The translations under genes were made by a program, and so were the position numbers. This document shows positions 1 through 8,541 of a stretch of DNA of 39,313 nucleotides, one piece after another; position 1 is the first letter of the stretch; each line of letters starts with the position of its first letter. Under the pieces are notes generated by a model that did no database searches, was not told the DNA's origin, and worked only from the letters and a program-made list of their open reading frames with translations. The stretch comes from Bacillota bacterium (GTDB taxonomy: Bacteria > Bacillota > Clostridia > Peptostreptococcales > Anaerovoracaceae): the NCBI GenBank assembly GCA_017556505.1, contig JAFYNS010000107.1, positions 1-39,313 of the forward strand, read 5' to 3'.

Positions 1-1
1 A

Positions 2-95
2 CCCTAAAATTAGCCCCTAAAATATTTTGGGTGAAGTGTGGCTGAAACCCTAATGATTGACCCTAAAAAACTTTGGCAAACCCTAAAAAACTTTG
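2..95. repeat. Irregular CCCTAA repeat array beside dus
   Basis: CCCTAA starts at 2, 15, 48, 61 and 81, so the intervals are 13, 33, 13 and 20. The last two copies belong to a 16-bp perfect direct repeat (60-75 and 80-95, ending in ACTTTG). The array lies just downstream of the dus stop and is cut by the left window edge, so its full size is unknown. It could be a regulator-binding array for a gene to the left, or a decayed repeat. No function can be assigned. Confidence 0.5.
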
Positions 96-105
96 ATATC
101 CCACT

Positions 106-1071
106 CTATCTCCCGATAGCCAGAATGGCTTCTTCCAGCTTTTTCGCGTCGGTGATCTTGTTTACGGTGCCGCGGAATGCGGATGCGCCATGTACGCCCT
201 TCAGGTACCAGCCCACATGCTTACGCATTTCGCGGACTGCAGCATACTCGCCCTTCATTTCCATCAAATCGCGGAAATGACGGAGCATCATGGTCTTCTT
301 TTCCTCCAGGCTGGCTTTTTCCGGTGCTGGCTCGCCTTTCCAGGCTGCAAGCAGTTCCTGGAACAGCCATGGATTGCCCAGGGCGCCGCGTCCTACCATG
401 ACAAAGTCACAGCCGGTTTCTTCCATCATACGCAGAGCGGACGGTCCATCCACCACGTCACCGTTTCCGATAACCGGAATGTTTACCGCACGCTTTACCT
501 TACCGATGATGGACCAGTCGGCTTTGCCGTCATAGAACTGGGAACGGGTTCTGCCGTGGACTGCCACCGCAGATGCTCCTGCCGCAGAAATAGCGTGAGC
601 CACTTCCACCGCATTGATAGATTCGGAATCCCAGCCTGCACGGATTTTGGCGGTTACCGGTTTGGAACTGTTCTTTACTACAGCGCTTACGATGTCATAG
701 ACCAGATCAGGATTCTTCATCAGCGCGGAACCTTCCCCGTTTCTTACAATCTTCGGCACCGGACATCCCATGTTGATGTCCAGCAGAGCATTTTCATAAG
801 AATCCAGTGTGCGGGCAGTAAATGCCATCACATCCGGCTCATGGCCGAAAATCTGAATCGCCACCGGCTTTTCATCCTCATAAATCTGAAGGAGCTTTCC
901 TGTATTTTTATCGTTATACCAGAGACCCTTGCCGCTGACCATTTCGCTGTAGGTCAGTGCTGCACCCTGTTCTCTGCAAAGTCTCCGGGTTGGGGCGTCA
1001 GTGATGCCCGCCAGGGGTGCCAGCAGGAATGGGTTTTCCAGCTGAAGGTTTCCGATTTTTAATTCGCTCAT
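106..1071 (-). CDS. dus: tRNA-dihydrouridine synthase (Dus family)
   Basis: A 321-aa flavoenzyme that reduces uridine to dihydrouridine in the tRNA D-loop using FMN and NADPH. The TIM-barrel start shows the family signature PFLLAPLAGITDAPTRRLCRE. It is followed by the active-site INMGCPVPKIVRNGEGSALM stretch with the catalytic cysteine, by AVHGRTRSQFYDGKADW, and by the phosphate-binding IGNGDV and MVGRGALGNPW. Length is normal. The reading frame extends to 1188, but ATG 1071 is preceded by an AAAGGA ribosome site and matches family N-termini. A dus gene also lies downstream of ftsH in Bacillus, so the order is conserved. A 38-nt palindrome sits in its upstream region. The family call is secure; the DusB-like subtype is inferred. 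Confidence 0.93.
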   Translation of the reverse strand: MSELKIGNLQLENPFLLAPLAGITDAPTRRLCREQGAALTYSEMVSGKGLWYNDKNTGKLLQIYEDEKPVAIQIFGHEPDVMAFTARTLDSYENALLDINMGCPVPKIVRNGEGSALMKNPDLVYDIVSAVVKNSSKPVTAKIRAGWDSESINAVEVAHAISAAGASAVAVHGRTRSQFYDGKADWSIIGKVKRAVNIPVIGNGDVVDGPSALRMMEETGCDFVMVGRGALGNPWLFQELLAAWKGEPAPEKASLEEKKTMMLRHFRDLMEMKGEYAAVREMRKHVGWYLKGVHGASAFRGTVNKITDAKKLEEAILAIGR

Positions 1072-1119
1072 ATTTTTTCCTTTCTCACCGCCCACATCAT
1101 CTGATGCTGCGGCAAAATA

Positions 1120-1157
1120 ATACCGGGATTCGAAAGTTTTCAGGCAATTTCCGGTAT
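1120..1157. repeat. 38-nt interrupted palindrome, copy 1
   Basis: ATACCGG (1120-1126) and CCGGTAT (1151-1157) are perfect inverted arms around a 24-nt centre. It lies 49 bp upstream of the dus start, probably in the leader. Two other copies in the window have exactly the same end-to-end length. No T-tract follows on either strand, so it is not an ordinary terminator. Confidence 0.7.
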
Positions 1158-1302
1158 GATTTCTTGCTGATTTCCGTTGCAGGTACAATCATTTTACATA
1201 ATTTTACTTATATCCCGTTTTAGTTCTGTAAAATATATGAAATAAGTGTTATTTTTTATAATTTTTTCTTTGTGCTTCCATGTAATTGCACATTTTCCTT
1301 GT

Positions 1303-1375
1303 TGAAGGCCAGAATTTATACCGGAAATTTGCAATTTTTAAGTGGTTTCCGGTATTTTTCTGCCGCAGGCCTTCA
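1303..1375. repeat. 38-nt palindrome copy 2 inside an outer inverted repeat
   Basis: The core palindrome ATACCGGAAA / TTTCCGGTAT occupies 1318-1355 (38 nt, 10-bp perfect arms). It is enclosed by an 8-bp outer inverted repeat, TGAAGGCC (about 1303-1310) and GGCCTTCA (about 1368-1375). The whole could fold as a long nested hairpin. It lies in the 396-bp gap between the pucR-type gene and dus, which otherwise holds AT-rich sequence and no gene. Confidence 0.65.
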
Positions 1376-1390
1376 TCGCCTTCATTCGAT

Positions 1391-1423
1391 AACAAAGGCT
1401 GGCCCGCGGTCGCAGGTCAGCCC
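1391..1423 (-). terminator. Probable terminator of the pucR-type gene
   Basis: On the minus strand, GGCTGACC and GGCCAGCC pair with one mismatch across a GC-rich loop and are followed by TTTGTT. It lies about 45 nt after the pucR-type stop. The U-tract is short, so confidence is moderate. Confidence 0.45.
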
Positions 1424-1467
1424 GAAATTGCATATTTTGCCGGATAGCAGATGCACGCCGTGCGGAA

Positions 1468-3045
1468 CTATTTTGCCACGCGCTCCAGACGTTTCAGGGC
1501 CAGAGCCACAGTCAGACCCGGAATTACACGGTTGCCGGTAATTTCGGCACCCAGCACTTCGTTGATCTTCTTCAGACGGTACTGAACGGTGTTGGTATGA
1601 ATGCCCATGAACTCGGAAGTCTTGGAGCTGTTCATTCCTGCGTCCAGAACGAAGGTTTCCAGGGTTTCCAGCAGCTGGCGGGATTTGTTGTCGCCTTCTG
1701 CGGAGAATGGTTCCAGCAGTTCCATGTAGTTGGTCTTCAGGTTTCCGCCCTGCACCTGAATGCTGATGCAGTTGGATACCAGTACCAGTTCGTACTTGGA
1801 GAATACACGCTTGTAAGGGAAGATGCCTTCCACGAAGGACCAGGTTTCGTTAATCAGACGGAACCCGTCGCCGGCACCTTCGATGCCGTCCACACCGGTC
1901 ACATGGAAGATGCGCACGCCTTCCTGTGCCTTCAGCTTATCAAAGAGCTGGGTGCATACTGCCTTTTCGTTCTGCTCGCTATTCTGCAGACTCTTGCCGC
2001 CGTGGAGCAGAATACCGAAGGTTTCATCGCCTTCCGCAATGCGGATGTAGCTGAGCAGACCTTCTTCACGGAAGGAGTTCAGTACGGCTTCACCTTCCGG
2101 TGTTTCGATACCCTTGGCGTGGAATACGCTGATGATTTCGTTCGGCTTTACGCCGGCTTCTTCCTTCAGGGAGTATGCCAGGGACTTGTTTCCGCGGATC
2201 AGTGCCTTGGCAAATTCAGCCTTGGCATCACGTTCCGGGGTGTACTTCCACATACCCATAGCCAGCTCGATGATTTCGGCCAGCTTGGTGATTTCGCCGG
2301 AGGAGTAGTTGTCCTCGTTGTCGACGATAAACAGGTAATGTTTCTCACCGCTGATGGTAACCAGACCCCAGTAGGTCAGGACACCATCGATTTCCACCAG
2401 ACTGTAAACTTCGGACAGGTTCAGGGCGATCTGCTTGCCGCGGACGATGGCCTCATCCACGGTGGTACGCTGAAGTGTCTCGATGGTCAGTACCGGATTG
2501 AAGTCCTCGCTTAAGAGAACAACCTGGAAATCATTATTTACGGCAGCTTCCCGCAGAGCCTGCTGGAAACTGCTGTGCTTTTCAAAATTCAGCAGATGGA
2601 ATACGGTATTGTTAATCAGACTGTTTTTGAAGTTGCTGCCATACAGAATCTGATCCATCACTTCTGTGATCAGACGGGAATAGCCTCCCTTCTGACTGTC
2701 AACCATAATCAGCAGCGGAAGTCCGGCTTCATCAGCCGCATTGATCAGCTCCTTGGAAACCTGCACGTCGTTATTGCCCTTCTGGAACACAGCCAGCGCT
2801 GCGATTCCGGATTTTGCAAGGACACGGAGGGTTTCACACTGAAGGCTGCGGTTATCCCGCATGCCGGAGAAGGAGGTCAGGACCAGCTCTTCCGGATTGC
2901 CGTTAAAGTTCTTCGCGTCTTCAATTGTAGCTGCATCCAGCACGGAAACAGTCTTTACACGGTTATCCAGGCTGCGTTCGCCGGCTACGACGATGCACTG
3001 CCGGAAGGATTCCAGCTGCAGACAATCTCTTACTGTTACTTTCAT
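1468..3045 (-). CDS. PucR-family transcriptional regulator
   Basis: A 525-aa regulator. The N-terminal about 120 residues match the PucR domain (V-DCL--- then L-NRV--VSVLDAATIEDA and EELVLTSF). A long middle region of GGDEF-like fold typical of this family follows. The C-terminus ends in a PucR-type helix-turn-helix with the LL-TLE-FV-D-GMNSS--SE-MGIHTNTVQYRLKKI-E-LG signature. Such proteins control purine, amino-acid or other catabolic genes; the effector here is unknown. ATG 3045 has an AGAGG site and lies only 19 nt after the ftsH stop, so it is probably co-transcribed with ftsH. That is an unusual partnership, and no obvious catabolic target lies beside it. Confidence 0.9.
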   Translation of the reverse strand: MKVTVRDCLQLESFRQCIVVAGERSLDNRVKTVSVLDAATIEDAKNFNGNPEELVLTSFSGMRDNRSLQCETLRVLAKSGIAALAVFQKGNNDVQVSKELINAADEAGLPLLIMVDSQKGGYSRLITEVMDQILYGSNFKNSLINNTVFHLLNFEKHSSFQQALREAAVNNDFQVVLLSEDFNPVLTIETLQRTTVDEAIVRGKQIALNLSEVYSLVEIDGVLTYWGLVTISGEKHYLFIVDNEDNYSSGEITKLAEIIELAMGMWKYTPERDAKAEFAKALIRGNKSLAYSLKEEAGVKPNEIISVFHAKGIETPEGEAVLNSFREEGLLSYIRIAEGDETFGILLHGGKSLQNSEQNEKAVCTQLFDKLKAQEGVRIFHVTGVDGIEGAGDGFRLINETWSFVEGIFPYKRVFSKYELVLVSNCISIQVQGGNLKTNYMELLEPFSAEGDNKSRQLLETLETFVLDAGMNSSKTSEFMGIHTNTVQYRLKKINEVLGAEITGNRVIPGLTVALALKRLERVAK

Positions 3046-3064
3046 AGTTCTGCCTCTTTACTTT

Positions 3065-5275
3065 CTACTGCTTGTCGGACTCTTCGGATTCGGCTGGGGA
3101 TTCAGCAGGAGCTTCTTCAGCCGGAGCTTCTGCAGGTGTTTCTGCAGGTGTTTCTGCAGGAGCCGCTGCCGGAGTTTCCGCAGGCTCCGGAATTTCATTC
3201 AGGGTAGCCTTGCCGCTGCCGTTTAACGTTACTACACGGCGGCCCGGCTTGGATGCGTCCTTATCTTCCGCCTGCTTGATTACATCGGCAGGTGCTTCGC
3301 CTTCACTCATGTATTCACCATCGTACTTCTTCAGTTCTTCCGCCAGTCTTGCTTCTTCTTCCTTACGCAGACGTTCACGTTCTGCTGCTTCTTCCGCGTC
3401 CTTTTCCTTCTTCCTTGCGTGGGAAATCTTCACGTTTTCAGCCAGCTGTTCTGCTGTCAGCTTGCCGGTGAACAGATCTTCGAACTGTTCGCCGTCGATG
3501 GTTTCCACCAGCAGCAGTGCGTTTGCCACACGTTCCAGAATTTCCATGTTTTCGGAAATCAGCTGTGTACACTGCTTGTATGCTTCATCGATAATGCGCT
3601 TGATTTCCGCATCGATGCTCTTTGCTGTTTCTTCGGAGTAGTTCTTATGGGATGTGAAATCATTACCCAGGAATACTTCTTCAGAGCTGCTGTAGTTTAC
3701 GGTACCAATCACTTCGGAGAATCCGTACTTGGTTACCATTTCACGTGCAATATCTGTTGCACGCATGATGTCGTTGCTTGCACCGGTACTGATGTCATCC
3801 AGAGTCAGCTGTTCTGCCACACGGCCGCCCAGCAGTTCGATGATATCATTGTACATGCCCTTCTTGGTCGCATAGTAACGGTCTTCCTTCGGCAGGGACA
3901 TGGTGAAACCACCTGCACGGCCTCTTGGAATGATGGTTACCTGATGAACCGGGTCAGAGCCTGGCAGCAGTCTGCCTACTACAGCATGGCCTGCTTCGTG
4001 GAATGCAGTCAGCTTTCTTTCCTTTTCGCTGATTACACGGCTCTTCTTTTCAGGACCTGCAATTACCTTGGTGATTGCTTCTTCAATTTCTTCCATTCTG
4101 ATGAAGCGGCCGTTTCTGCGTGCAGTAATCAGCGCTGCTTCATTCAGCAGGTTTTCGATATCAGCCGGAGTGAAGCCCGGTGTTCTTCTGGCCAGCACTT
4201 CTGGTGTTACGTCGTCTGCCAGAGGTTTATTTCTGCTGTGAACCTTGAAGATTTCTTCACGGCCCTTGATGTCCGGTGTGCCGATGACAATCTGACGGTC
4301 AAAACGGCCCGGTCTCAGCAGAGCAGGGTCCAGGATGTCCGGACGGTTAGTTGCTGCCAGGATGATGATGCCGGAGTTTTCTGCAAAACCGTCCATTTCA
4401 ACCAGCAGCTGGTTCAGAGTCTGTTCTCTTTCGTCGTGGCCGCCGCCGATACCGGCACCACGCTTACGGCCTACTGCATCGATTTCGTCGATGAAGATGA
4501 TGCAAGGCGCGTTCTTCTTCGCCTGGTCAAACAGGTCACGTACACGGGATGCGCCGACACCGACGAACATTTCTACGAAGTCGGAACCACTGATGGTGAA
4601 GAACGGTACGCCCGCTTCGCCTGCAGTCGCCTTGGAAATGTAAGTCTTACCGGTACCCGGAGGGCCTACCAGCAGGATGCCCTTCGGAATTCTTGCACCC
4701 AATTCACGGTATTTACGAGGATCCTTGAGGAAGTCTACCACTTCTTCCAGTTCCTGCTTTTCTTCATCCAGACCGGCTACGTCCTTAAAGGTAACCTTCT
4801 TATCGCCGCCCTTCACCATCTTGGCTCTGGACTTGGCGAACTGGAATGCCTTTCCGTTTCCGCCCTGGTTCATCATGAAGTAGAACAGGAATATCAGCGC
4901 CAGCACCATTACGATGGTTGGCAGCAGGTTCAGGAATACGGAGCCTGTATCAGGCGGATCACTTTCTACGGTTTCAATTTTTCCTTCCAGTATCTGCGGA
5001 TACACATAAGTATCCCAGATAGTCATCAGTTCGATACTGCTGTTGACGTAAGCATAGACGGTTGTCTTCTCATCCAGCTTACCGGTCAGCTTCGTATCGG
5101 TCTGATTGATTTCTTTAATTTCCTCATTCTCCAGATGCTGAATGAATTCGGATAACGGCACTTCCTTCACAGTTGCAGCATCCTGCGGCATATTTCCCTG
5201 ATAGAAGTATGCTACCAGCAGTACCACTGCAAACAGAGCAAGGTAAATACCCATGTTCTTAGCAAATTTTTTCAC
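3065..5275 (-). CDS. ftsH: ATP-dependent zinc metalloprotease FtsH
   Basis: A membrane-bound AAA+ protease of 736 aa that degrades membrane and regulatory proteins as a hexamer. Visible in order: TM1 (about 8-26), an extracytoplasmic domain, TM2 (about 112-134), Walker A GPPGTGKT (204-211), Walker B IIFIDEID (about 259-266), the arginine-finger region LRPGRFDRQ, and the zinc site HEAGH (426-430). I chose GTG 5275 over the in-frame TTG 5305 because GGAGGGG sits 6-7 nt before it and the protein then begins VKKFAKN. The last about 45 residues form a low-complexity tail rich in P, A, E and T built from [11 protein letters not shown] units (DNA repeats near 3110-3190). This makes the protein longer than typical FtsH. 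It lies downstream of tilS without the hpt gene usual in Bacillus. Confidence 0.97.
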   Translation of the reverse strand: MKKFAKNMGIYLALFAVVLLVAYFYQGNMPQDAATVKEVPLSEFIQHLENEEIKEINQTDTKLTGKLDEKTTVYAYVNSSIELMTIWDTYVYPQILEGKIETVESDPPDTGSVFLNLLPTIVMVLALIFLFYFMMNQGGNGKAFQFAKSRAKMVKGGDKKVTFKDVAGLDEEKQELEEVVDFLKDPRKYRELGARIPKGILLVGPPGTGKTYISKATAGEAGVPFFTISGSDFVEMFVGVGASRVRDLFDQAKKNAPCIIFIDEIDAVGRKRGAGIGGGHDEREQTLNQLLVEMDGFAENSGIIILAATNRPDILDPALLRPGRFDRQIVIGTPDIKGREEIFKVHSRNKPLADDVTPEVLARRTPGFTPADIENLLNEAALITARRNGRFIRMEEIEEAITKVIAGPEKKSRVISEKERKLTAFHEAGHAVVGRLLPGSDPVHQVTIIPRGRAGGFTMSLPKEDRYYATKKGMYNDIIELLGGRVAEQLTLDDISTGASNDIMRATDIAREMVTKYGFSEVIGTVNYSSSEEVFLGNDFTSHKNYSEETAKSIDAEIKRIIDEAYKQCTQLISENMEILERVANALLLVETIDGEQFEDLFTGKLTAEQLAENVKISHARKKEKDAEEAAERERLRKEEEARLAEELKKYDGEYMSEGEAPADVIKQAEDKDASKPGRRVVTLNGSGKATLNEIPEPAETPAAAPAETPAETPAEAPAEEAPAESPAESEESDKQ

Positions 5276-5366
5276 TTTGTTCCCCCTCCACACCTTTGGA
5301 TTCAAGCCTAAATTTTACTTTTTATTTCCAAAGGAAAGTTGTTTTCTGTCACAAATAATCCTAAAT

Positions 5367-5395
5367 ATTTTATCATACACGACATGAATATTCAA
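5367..5395 (-). promoter_or_regulatory. Sigma-A-like promoter for ftsH
   Basis: On the minus strand TTGAAT (5390-5395), a 17-bp spacer and TAAAAT (5367-5372). It overlaps the 3' end of tilS, so ftsH-pucR can be transcribed separately from tilS. Confidence 0.5.
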
Positions 5396-6830
5396 GGATA
5401 ATTATCGGTCTCTCACAATTATCTTCTGCTCCGTAGGCTGCGGAATACCTGCCCCGCATCCCCTCCTGAGGAATAATCCACAGAATTTCGCTGCCGATGG
5501 CCGCCAGTTTCACACTGTCACGAAGTGCCTTCGGAATTTTCATATCCACCAGCACGTCCTGCAGTTTTTTTCTGTGCACCCCACCGGCTGTCTTTATGCG
5601 GATGTAATCTCCGTCCTGCCGGTTTCTCAGCAAAATCCCTTCTGCCGCGTCTACTCCGTACACCTCCTGCAGCTTCACCAGATCAAAACGTGCCGTTAGT
5701 CTGCGCTTTCCGGCCAGATCCCGGATGCCCGCCTCATCATCGTCTATCGCCGATGTACGTATGGATACCCTCAGCTCACCCATTTCAGCTTCTGCGGTCA
5801 GTTTCCGCAGGCAAAGCCTGTCATAGCGTTTTTCTGCCGCTGCATCTCCCGGAAGATTCCAGGAGGCAGAAGGACTGTCTGATTTCAGGACCTGTTCGAT
5901 TCCCTCCAGATGAACTGCAGACAAATCTTCTGCTGCACCGATAACAGTCAGAGCTCTATGATACAGGCGGATTCTGATGGCTGGGTGAAAACTGTCCAAA
6001 ATTTCAAGGGAGAATTCCACCATTTCACCGTTTTCTGCCACCACAGCCTGTCCGTATGCCTTCTCGGCTTCCTTCCAGATAAAATCCGAATCAGCAGCTG
6101 CCGATGCAGCCAGCCGGTTGAGACCTGAGCTGATATTCGGATTGTACTCCTGCCGCAGGTACGGAAGGAGCTGAAGCCGGATGCGGTTCCGCATGTAGAC
6201 CGGCTCCTCGTTAGTATGGTCTCTGCGCGGCATCAGATTCCGTTCCGCGCAGTATTTTTCAATTTTTCTGCGGCTCACATCCAGCAAAGGCCGGATCACC
6301 GCAATGTTCTGTTCATTCCATCGTTTATATGCGATGCCGGAAAGTCCGTCCACCCCGGTTCCCCTGAGAAGGCGGAACAGCACCGTTTCAGCCTGATCAT
6401 CTGCATTCTGGCCTACTGCGATGGCAACCTTTTCCGGCGGAACCGGACAGCCGTTACCGGATTCACATCCCTGCATAAGTCCCTCAGCCACCTGAGCAAA
6501 AGCTTCATAGCGCACCTTCCGCCCAGCTTCTTCCGGACTGAGTCCTTCCGCCGCTGCCAGTGCGCCGCAGTCCCTGACAAAGGTTCTGCACGGCCACCCT
6601 GCCTGACGGCAGAAGTCTTCCACAAAAGCCTGGTCTTCTTCTGCTGCTCCCGGGCGGAATTTGTGGTTCACATGAACCGGATGCAGTGTCAGCTGCCAGT
6701 CCTCCGCCAGACGGCAGAGCACGTCAAACATGCACATGGAATCCGGGCCTCCCGAAAGGCCGATTACGATGTGCATTCCCTTTTCCAGCATCTGATGCTG
6801 TCTTATTGTCTGCAAAATTCGGTTCTTCAT
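5373..6830 (-). CDS. tilS: tRNA(Ile)-lysidine synthase
   Basis: A 485-aa enzyme that joins lysine to C34 of tRNA-Ile2 (CAU anticodon) using ATP, changing its identity to AUA decoding. The N-terminal PP-loop ATPase motif is IGLSGGPDSMCM (residues about 22-33), followed by HVNHKFRPGAAEED and GQNADDQAETVLFRLLRGTG, both characteristic of TilS. The C-terminal TilS-C domain appears as RNRQDGDYIRI and KKLQDVLVDMKIP. ATG 6830 is used; the Shine-Dalgarno match (AGGA close to the start) is weak. It starts 21 nt after the SpoIIE-type phosphatase gene, matching the spoIIE-tilS order in Bacillus. Confidence 0.96.
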   Translation of the reverse strand: MKNRILQTIRQHQMLEKGMHIVIGLSGGPDSMCMFDVLCRLAEDWQLTLHPVHVNHKFRPGAAEEDQAFVEDFCRQAGWPCRTFVRDCGALAAAEGLSPEEAGRKVRYEAFAQVAEGLMQGCESGNGCPVPPEKVAIAVGQNADDQAETVLFRLLRGTGVDGLSGIAYKRWNEQNIAVIRPLLDVSRRKIEKYCAERNLMPRRDHTNEEPVYMRNRIRLQLLPYLRQEYNPNISSGLNRLAASAAADSDFIWKEAEKAYGQAVVAENGEMVEFSLEILDSFHPAIRIRLYHRALTVIGAAEDLSAVHLEGIEQVLKSDSPSASWNLPGDAAAEKRYDRLCLRKLTAEAEMGELRVSIRTSAIDDDEAGIRDLAGKRRLTARFDLVKLQEVYGVDAAEGILLRNRQDGDYIRIKTAGGVHRKKLQDVLVDMKIPKALRDSVKLAAIGSEILWIIPQEGMRGRYSAAYGAEDNCERPIIILEYSCRV

Positions 6831-6851
6831 ATCCTGTTCCGTCTTTTCTCT

Positions 6852-7574
6852 TTATCGTACAAGAATCACTGCCACTGTGGCATCGTCCATCTCCGCTCCC
6901 TGGTTCCGTTCCTGTGCCCTGGCAAGAAGTGCTGCAGCCAGCTGTCTTGGCCCCGGCAAAGCATATTTCCGTCCTTCACGGACACCTGCAGTTAAATCGT
7001 CTAAAAACGATTTCACCCAGTCCATGTCATCAGAGCAGGGCCAGCCATCCGGGCAGCGCCAGCCGGAATCGCAGATTCCGTCGGACATCATCACGATGAT
7101 GTCCCCGGCTGAAAGCCGGGCGCTGACATGAGTCAGCCGGATCTCCGGCAAAATCCCCACCGGAAGTGCCGGCTGGGAAATTCGGCGGATCCGCCGGCCC
7201 CGGATAATGTAGGACGGGGCCGCCCCCATTTTATAAAATTTTGCCCGGCGGTCACTCTGCCCGATAACGGCCAGATCAACCGTGGCATAGATTTCTTTCT
7301 GACTGCTTTTCTGCAGCAGCGAACGGTTTACTTCTTTAATCGCCCGAGCAGAAGGCATCCCCTGCTTCAAAAGCCGCCGCAGCAGCCCGGCTGCCGCCCG
7401 GCTTTCTGCCGCGGCCTCCTTACCGTGCCCCATTCCGTCGCAAAGTATCACTGCCCGGCTGCCATCGGGCAGCCTGCAGGAAAACACAGTGTCGCCGCAG
7501 ATTTCCGTTCCGTTCTCTTCCAGTTCCCCGGCCGCAGCCCGGGATGCATATCCGATTCTGATATGGTTTTCCAT
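6852..7574 (-). CDS. Standalone SpoIIE-type PP2C protein phosphatase
   Basis: 240 aa that align with only the C-terminal phosphatase domain of SpoIIE. Metal-binding and core motifs are visible: CGDTVF, VILCDGMGHGKEAAAESRAAAGLLRRLL, IYATVDLAVI, FYKMGAAPSYIIR, LPVGILP, GDIIVMMSDGICDSG and a final DDATVAVI. In SpoIIE this domain dephosphorylates the anti-anti-sigma SpoIIAA to release sigma-F. The ten-helix membrane anchor and central oligomerisation region of full SpoIIE (over 800 aa in Bacillus) are absent. The gene is not a recent truncation: ATG 7574 has its own AGAGGTG site and the upstream tatD gene is intact. Its position before tilS is the normal spoIIE position. Sporulation role versus general stress phosphatase is unresolved. 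Confidence 0.88.
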   Translation of the reverse strand: MENHIRIGYASRAAAGELEENGTEICGDTVFSCRLPDGSRAVILCDGMGHGKEAAAESRAAAGLLRRLLKQGMPSARAIKEVNRSLLQKSSQKEIYATVDLAVIGQSDRRAKFYKMGAAPSYIIRGRRIRRISQPALPVGILPEIRLTHVSARLSAGDIIVMMSDGICDSGWRCPDGWPCSDDMDWVKSFLDDLTAGVREGRKYALPGPRQLAAALLARAQERNQGAEMDDATVAVILVR

Positions 7575-7599
7575 GATATCACACCTCTTGAGGCATCAT

Positions 7600-7628
7600 A
7601 TCATACGCTTCCTGAAAACCATGTCGAA
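7600..7628 (-). promoter_or_regulatory. Candidate Spo0A-box promoter of the SpoIIE-type gene
   Basis: On the minus strand TCGACA (7622-7627), a 16-bp spacer and TATGAT (7600-7605) form a sigma-A-like promoter in the 65-bp gap after tatD. The plus strand over the -35 reads TGTCGAA (7622-7628), an exact match to the Spo0A box core. In Bacillus, spoIIE is activated by Spo0A at such boxes. That regulation is inference here. Confidence 0.45.
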
Positions 7629-7639
7629 TCCTGCGTTAC

Positions 7640-8470
7640 TTATTCAATACCATAGAAAACTTTAGCATTTTCACAGGTCTGGCGAGCCACGTCATCGTAT
7701 TCCATCTCTTTCAGTGCTGCCACGTGACGTGCAGTGTATTCCACCAGAGGTGACTTGTTCTTCTTGCCTCTGAATGGTTCCGGCGTCAGGTAAGGTGCAT
7801 CGGTTTCCACCAGCAGGAATTCAATTGGAATAGCTTTCACCACTTCCGGAGTCTTCTTGTTGTTCTTATAGGTTACAGGACCTGCGATGGAAATGGTTGC
7901 GCCCAGCTTCACGTACTGCTCTGCCATTTCACGGCTGCCGCTGAAGCAATGCAGCAGAACTCTGGCATCTTTCACCATCTGTCCATCCGGACCTTTTCTC
8001 TTAGGGAACCAGCTGCAGCGTTCGTCGCTGAAAGCGCCTTCTTCTTTCAGTATGTCCATGCATTCCTGGTCTGCTTCGCGGGAATGAATGACAATGGGCA
8101 TCTTCAGCTCGTTTGCCAGCTGAATCTGACGGCGGAACCAGTAGCGCTGTACATCCGGTTCGGACAGGTTATAGTGATAATCCAGTCCGATTTCGCCGAT
8201 AGCCTGCACCTTGTCCTTCTTTGCCAGGCTCTTGATCATCAGCAAAACGTCTTCATCCAGCGTCTTTGCATCGTGGGGATGTACGCCAACTACCGCGTAG
8301 CACCACGGCAGAGCCTTCGCATGTTCCACTGCCTTCAGGGAGCTTCCCAGGTCAAAACCGATATCACAAACGTACTTTACGTCAGAGCTTTCAATTTCTT
8401 TATAGAGCTGCTGCAGATAGCTTTCACTCATATCTTCGTTATTTAAATGTGTATGGGAGTCAAATAACAT
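7640..8470 (-). CDS. tatD: TatD-family metal-dependent hydrolase/DNase
   Basis: A 276-aa TIM-barrel metallohydrolase of the TatD/YabD family, with deoxyribonuclease activity in studied members. Metal-site motifs are present in order: FDSHTHLNNED at the N-terminus, GEIGLDYH, VIHSREAD, LLHCFSGS and LLVETDAPYLTPEP. A short insertion rich in charged residues (KRKGPDGQ) precedes the LLHCFSGS strand. ATG 8470 is chosen over the longer frame to 8488 because AAAGGGG lies just upstream and the protein then begins MLFDSHTH like its relatives. It follows metG, the same order as in Bacillus. Confidence 0.94.
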   Translation of the reverse strand: MLFDSHTHLNNEDMSESYLQQLYKEIESSDVKYVCDIGFDLGSSLKAVEHAKALPWCYAVVGVHPHDAKTLDEDVLLMIKSLAKKDKVQAIGEIGLDYHYNLSEPDVQRYWFRRQIQLANELKMPIVIHSREADQECMDILKEEGAFSDERCSWFPKRKGPDGQMVKDARVLLHCFSGSREMAEQYVKLGATISIAGPVTYKNNKKTPEVVKAIPIEFLLVETDAPYLTPEPFRGKKNKSPLVEYTARHVAALKEMEYDDVARQTCENAKVFYGIE

Positions 8471-8501
8471 GTTTTTCCCCTTTCTCATAAAAGTGAAAAT
8501 G

Positions 8502-8527
8502 AGAGGGCAACTTCCATTGCCCCCTCT
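8502..8527 (-). terminator. Hairpin between metG and tatD
   Basis: On the minus strand AGAGGGGGCAA and TTGCCCTCT pair around a 6-nt loop, then CATTTTCACTTTT follows. It lies 15 nt after the metG stop. It looks like a terminator or attenuator with a poor U-tract, so read-through into tatD is likely. Confidence 0.45.
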
Positions 8528-8541
8528 TCATTATCTTTTTA

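Noticed and set aside
2..95. CCCTAA words as telomere-like DNA
   Set aside because: Spacing is irregular, copies are few, and the flanking gene content is clearly bacterial.
1120..1355. ATACCGG palindromes as rho-independent terminators
   Set aside because: No U-tract follows on either strand and one copy lies in the probable leader of dus.
3110..3190. Short tandem DNA repeats near the ftsH 3' end as a separate repeat element
   Set aside because: They encode the in-frame [11 protein letters not shown] tail of FtsH, so they are coding low complexity.
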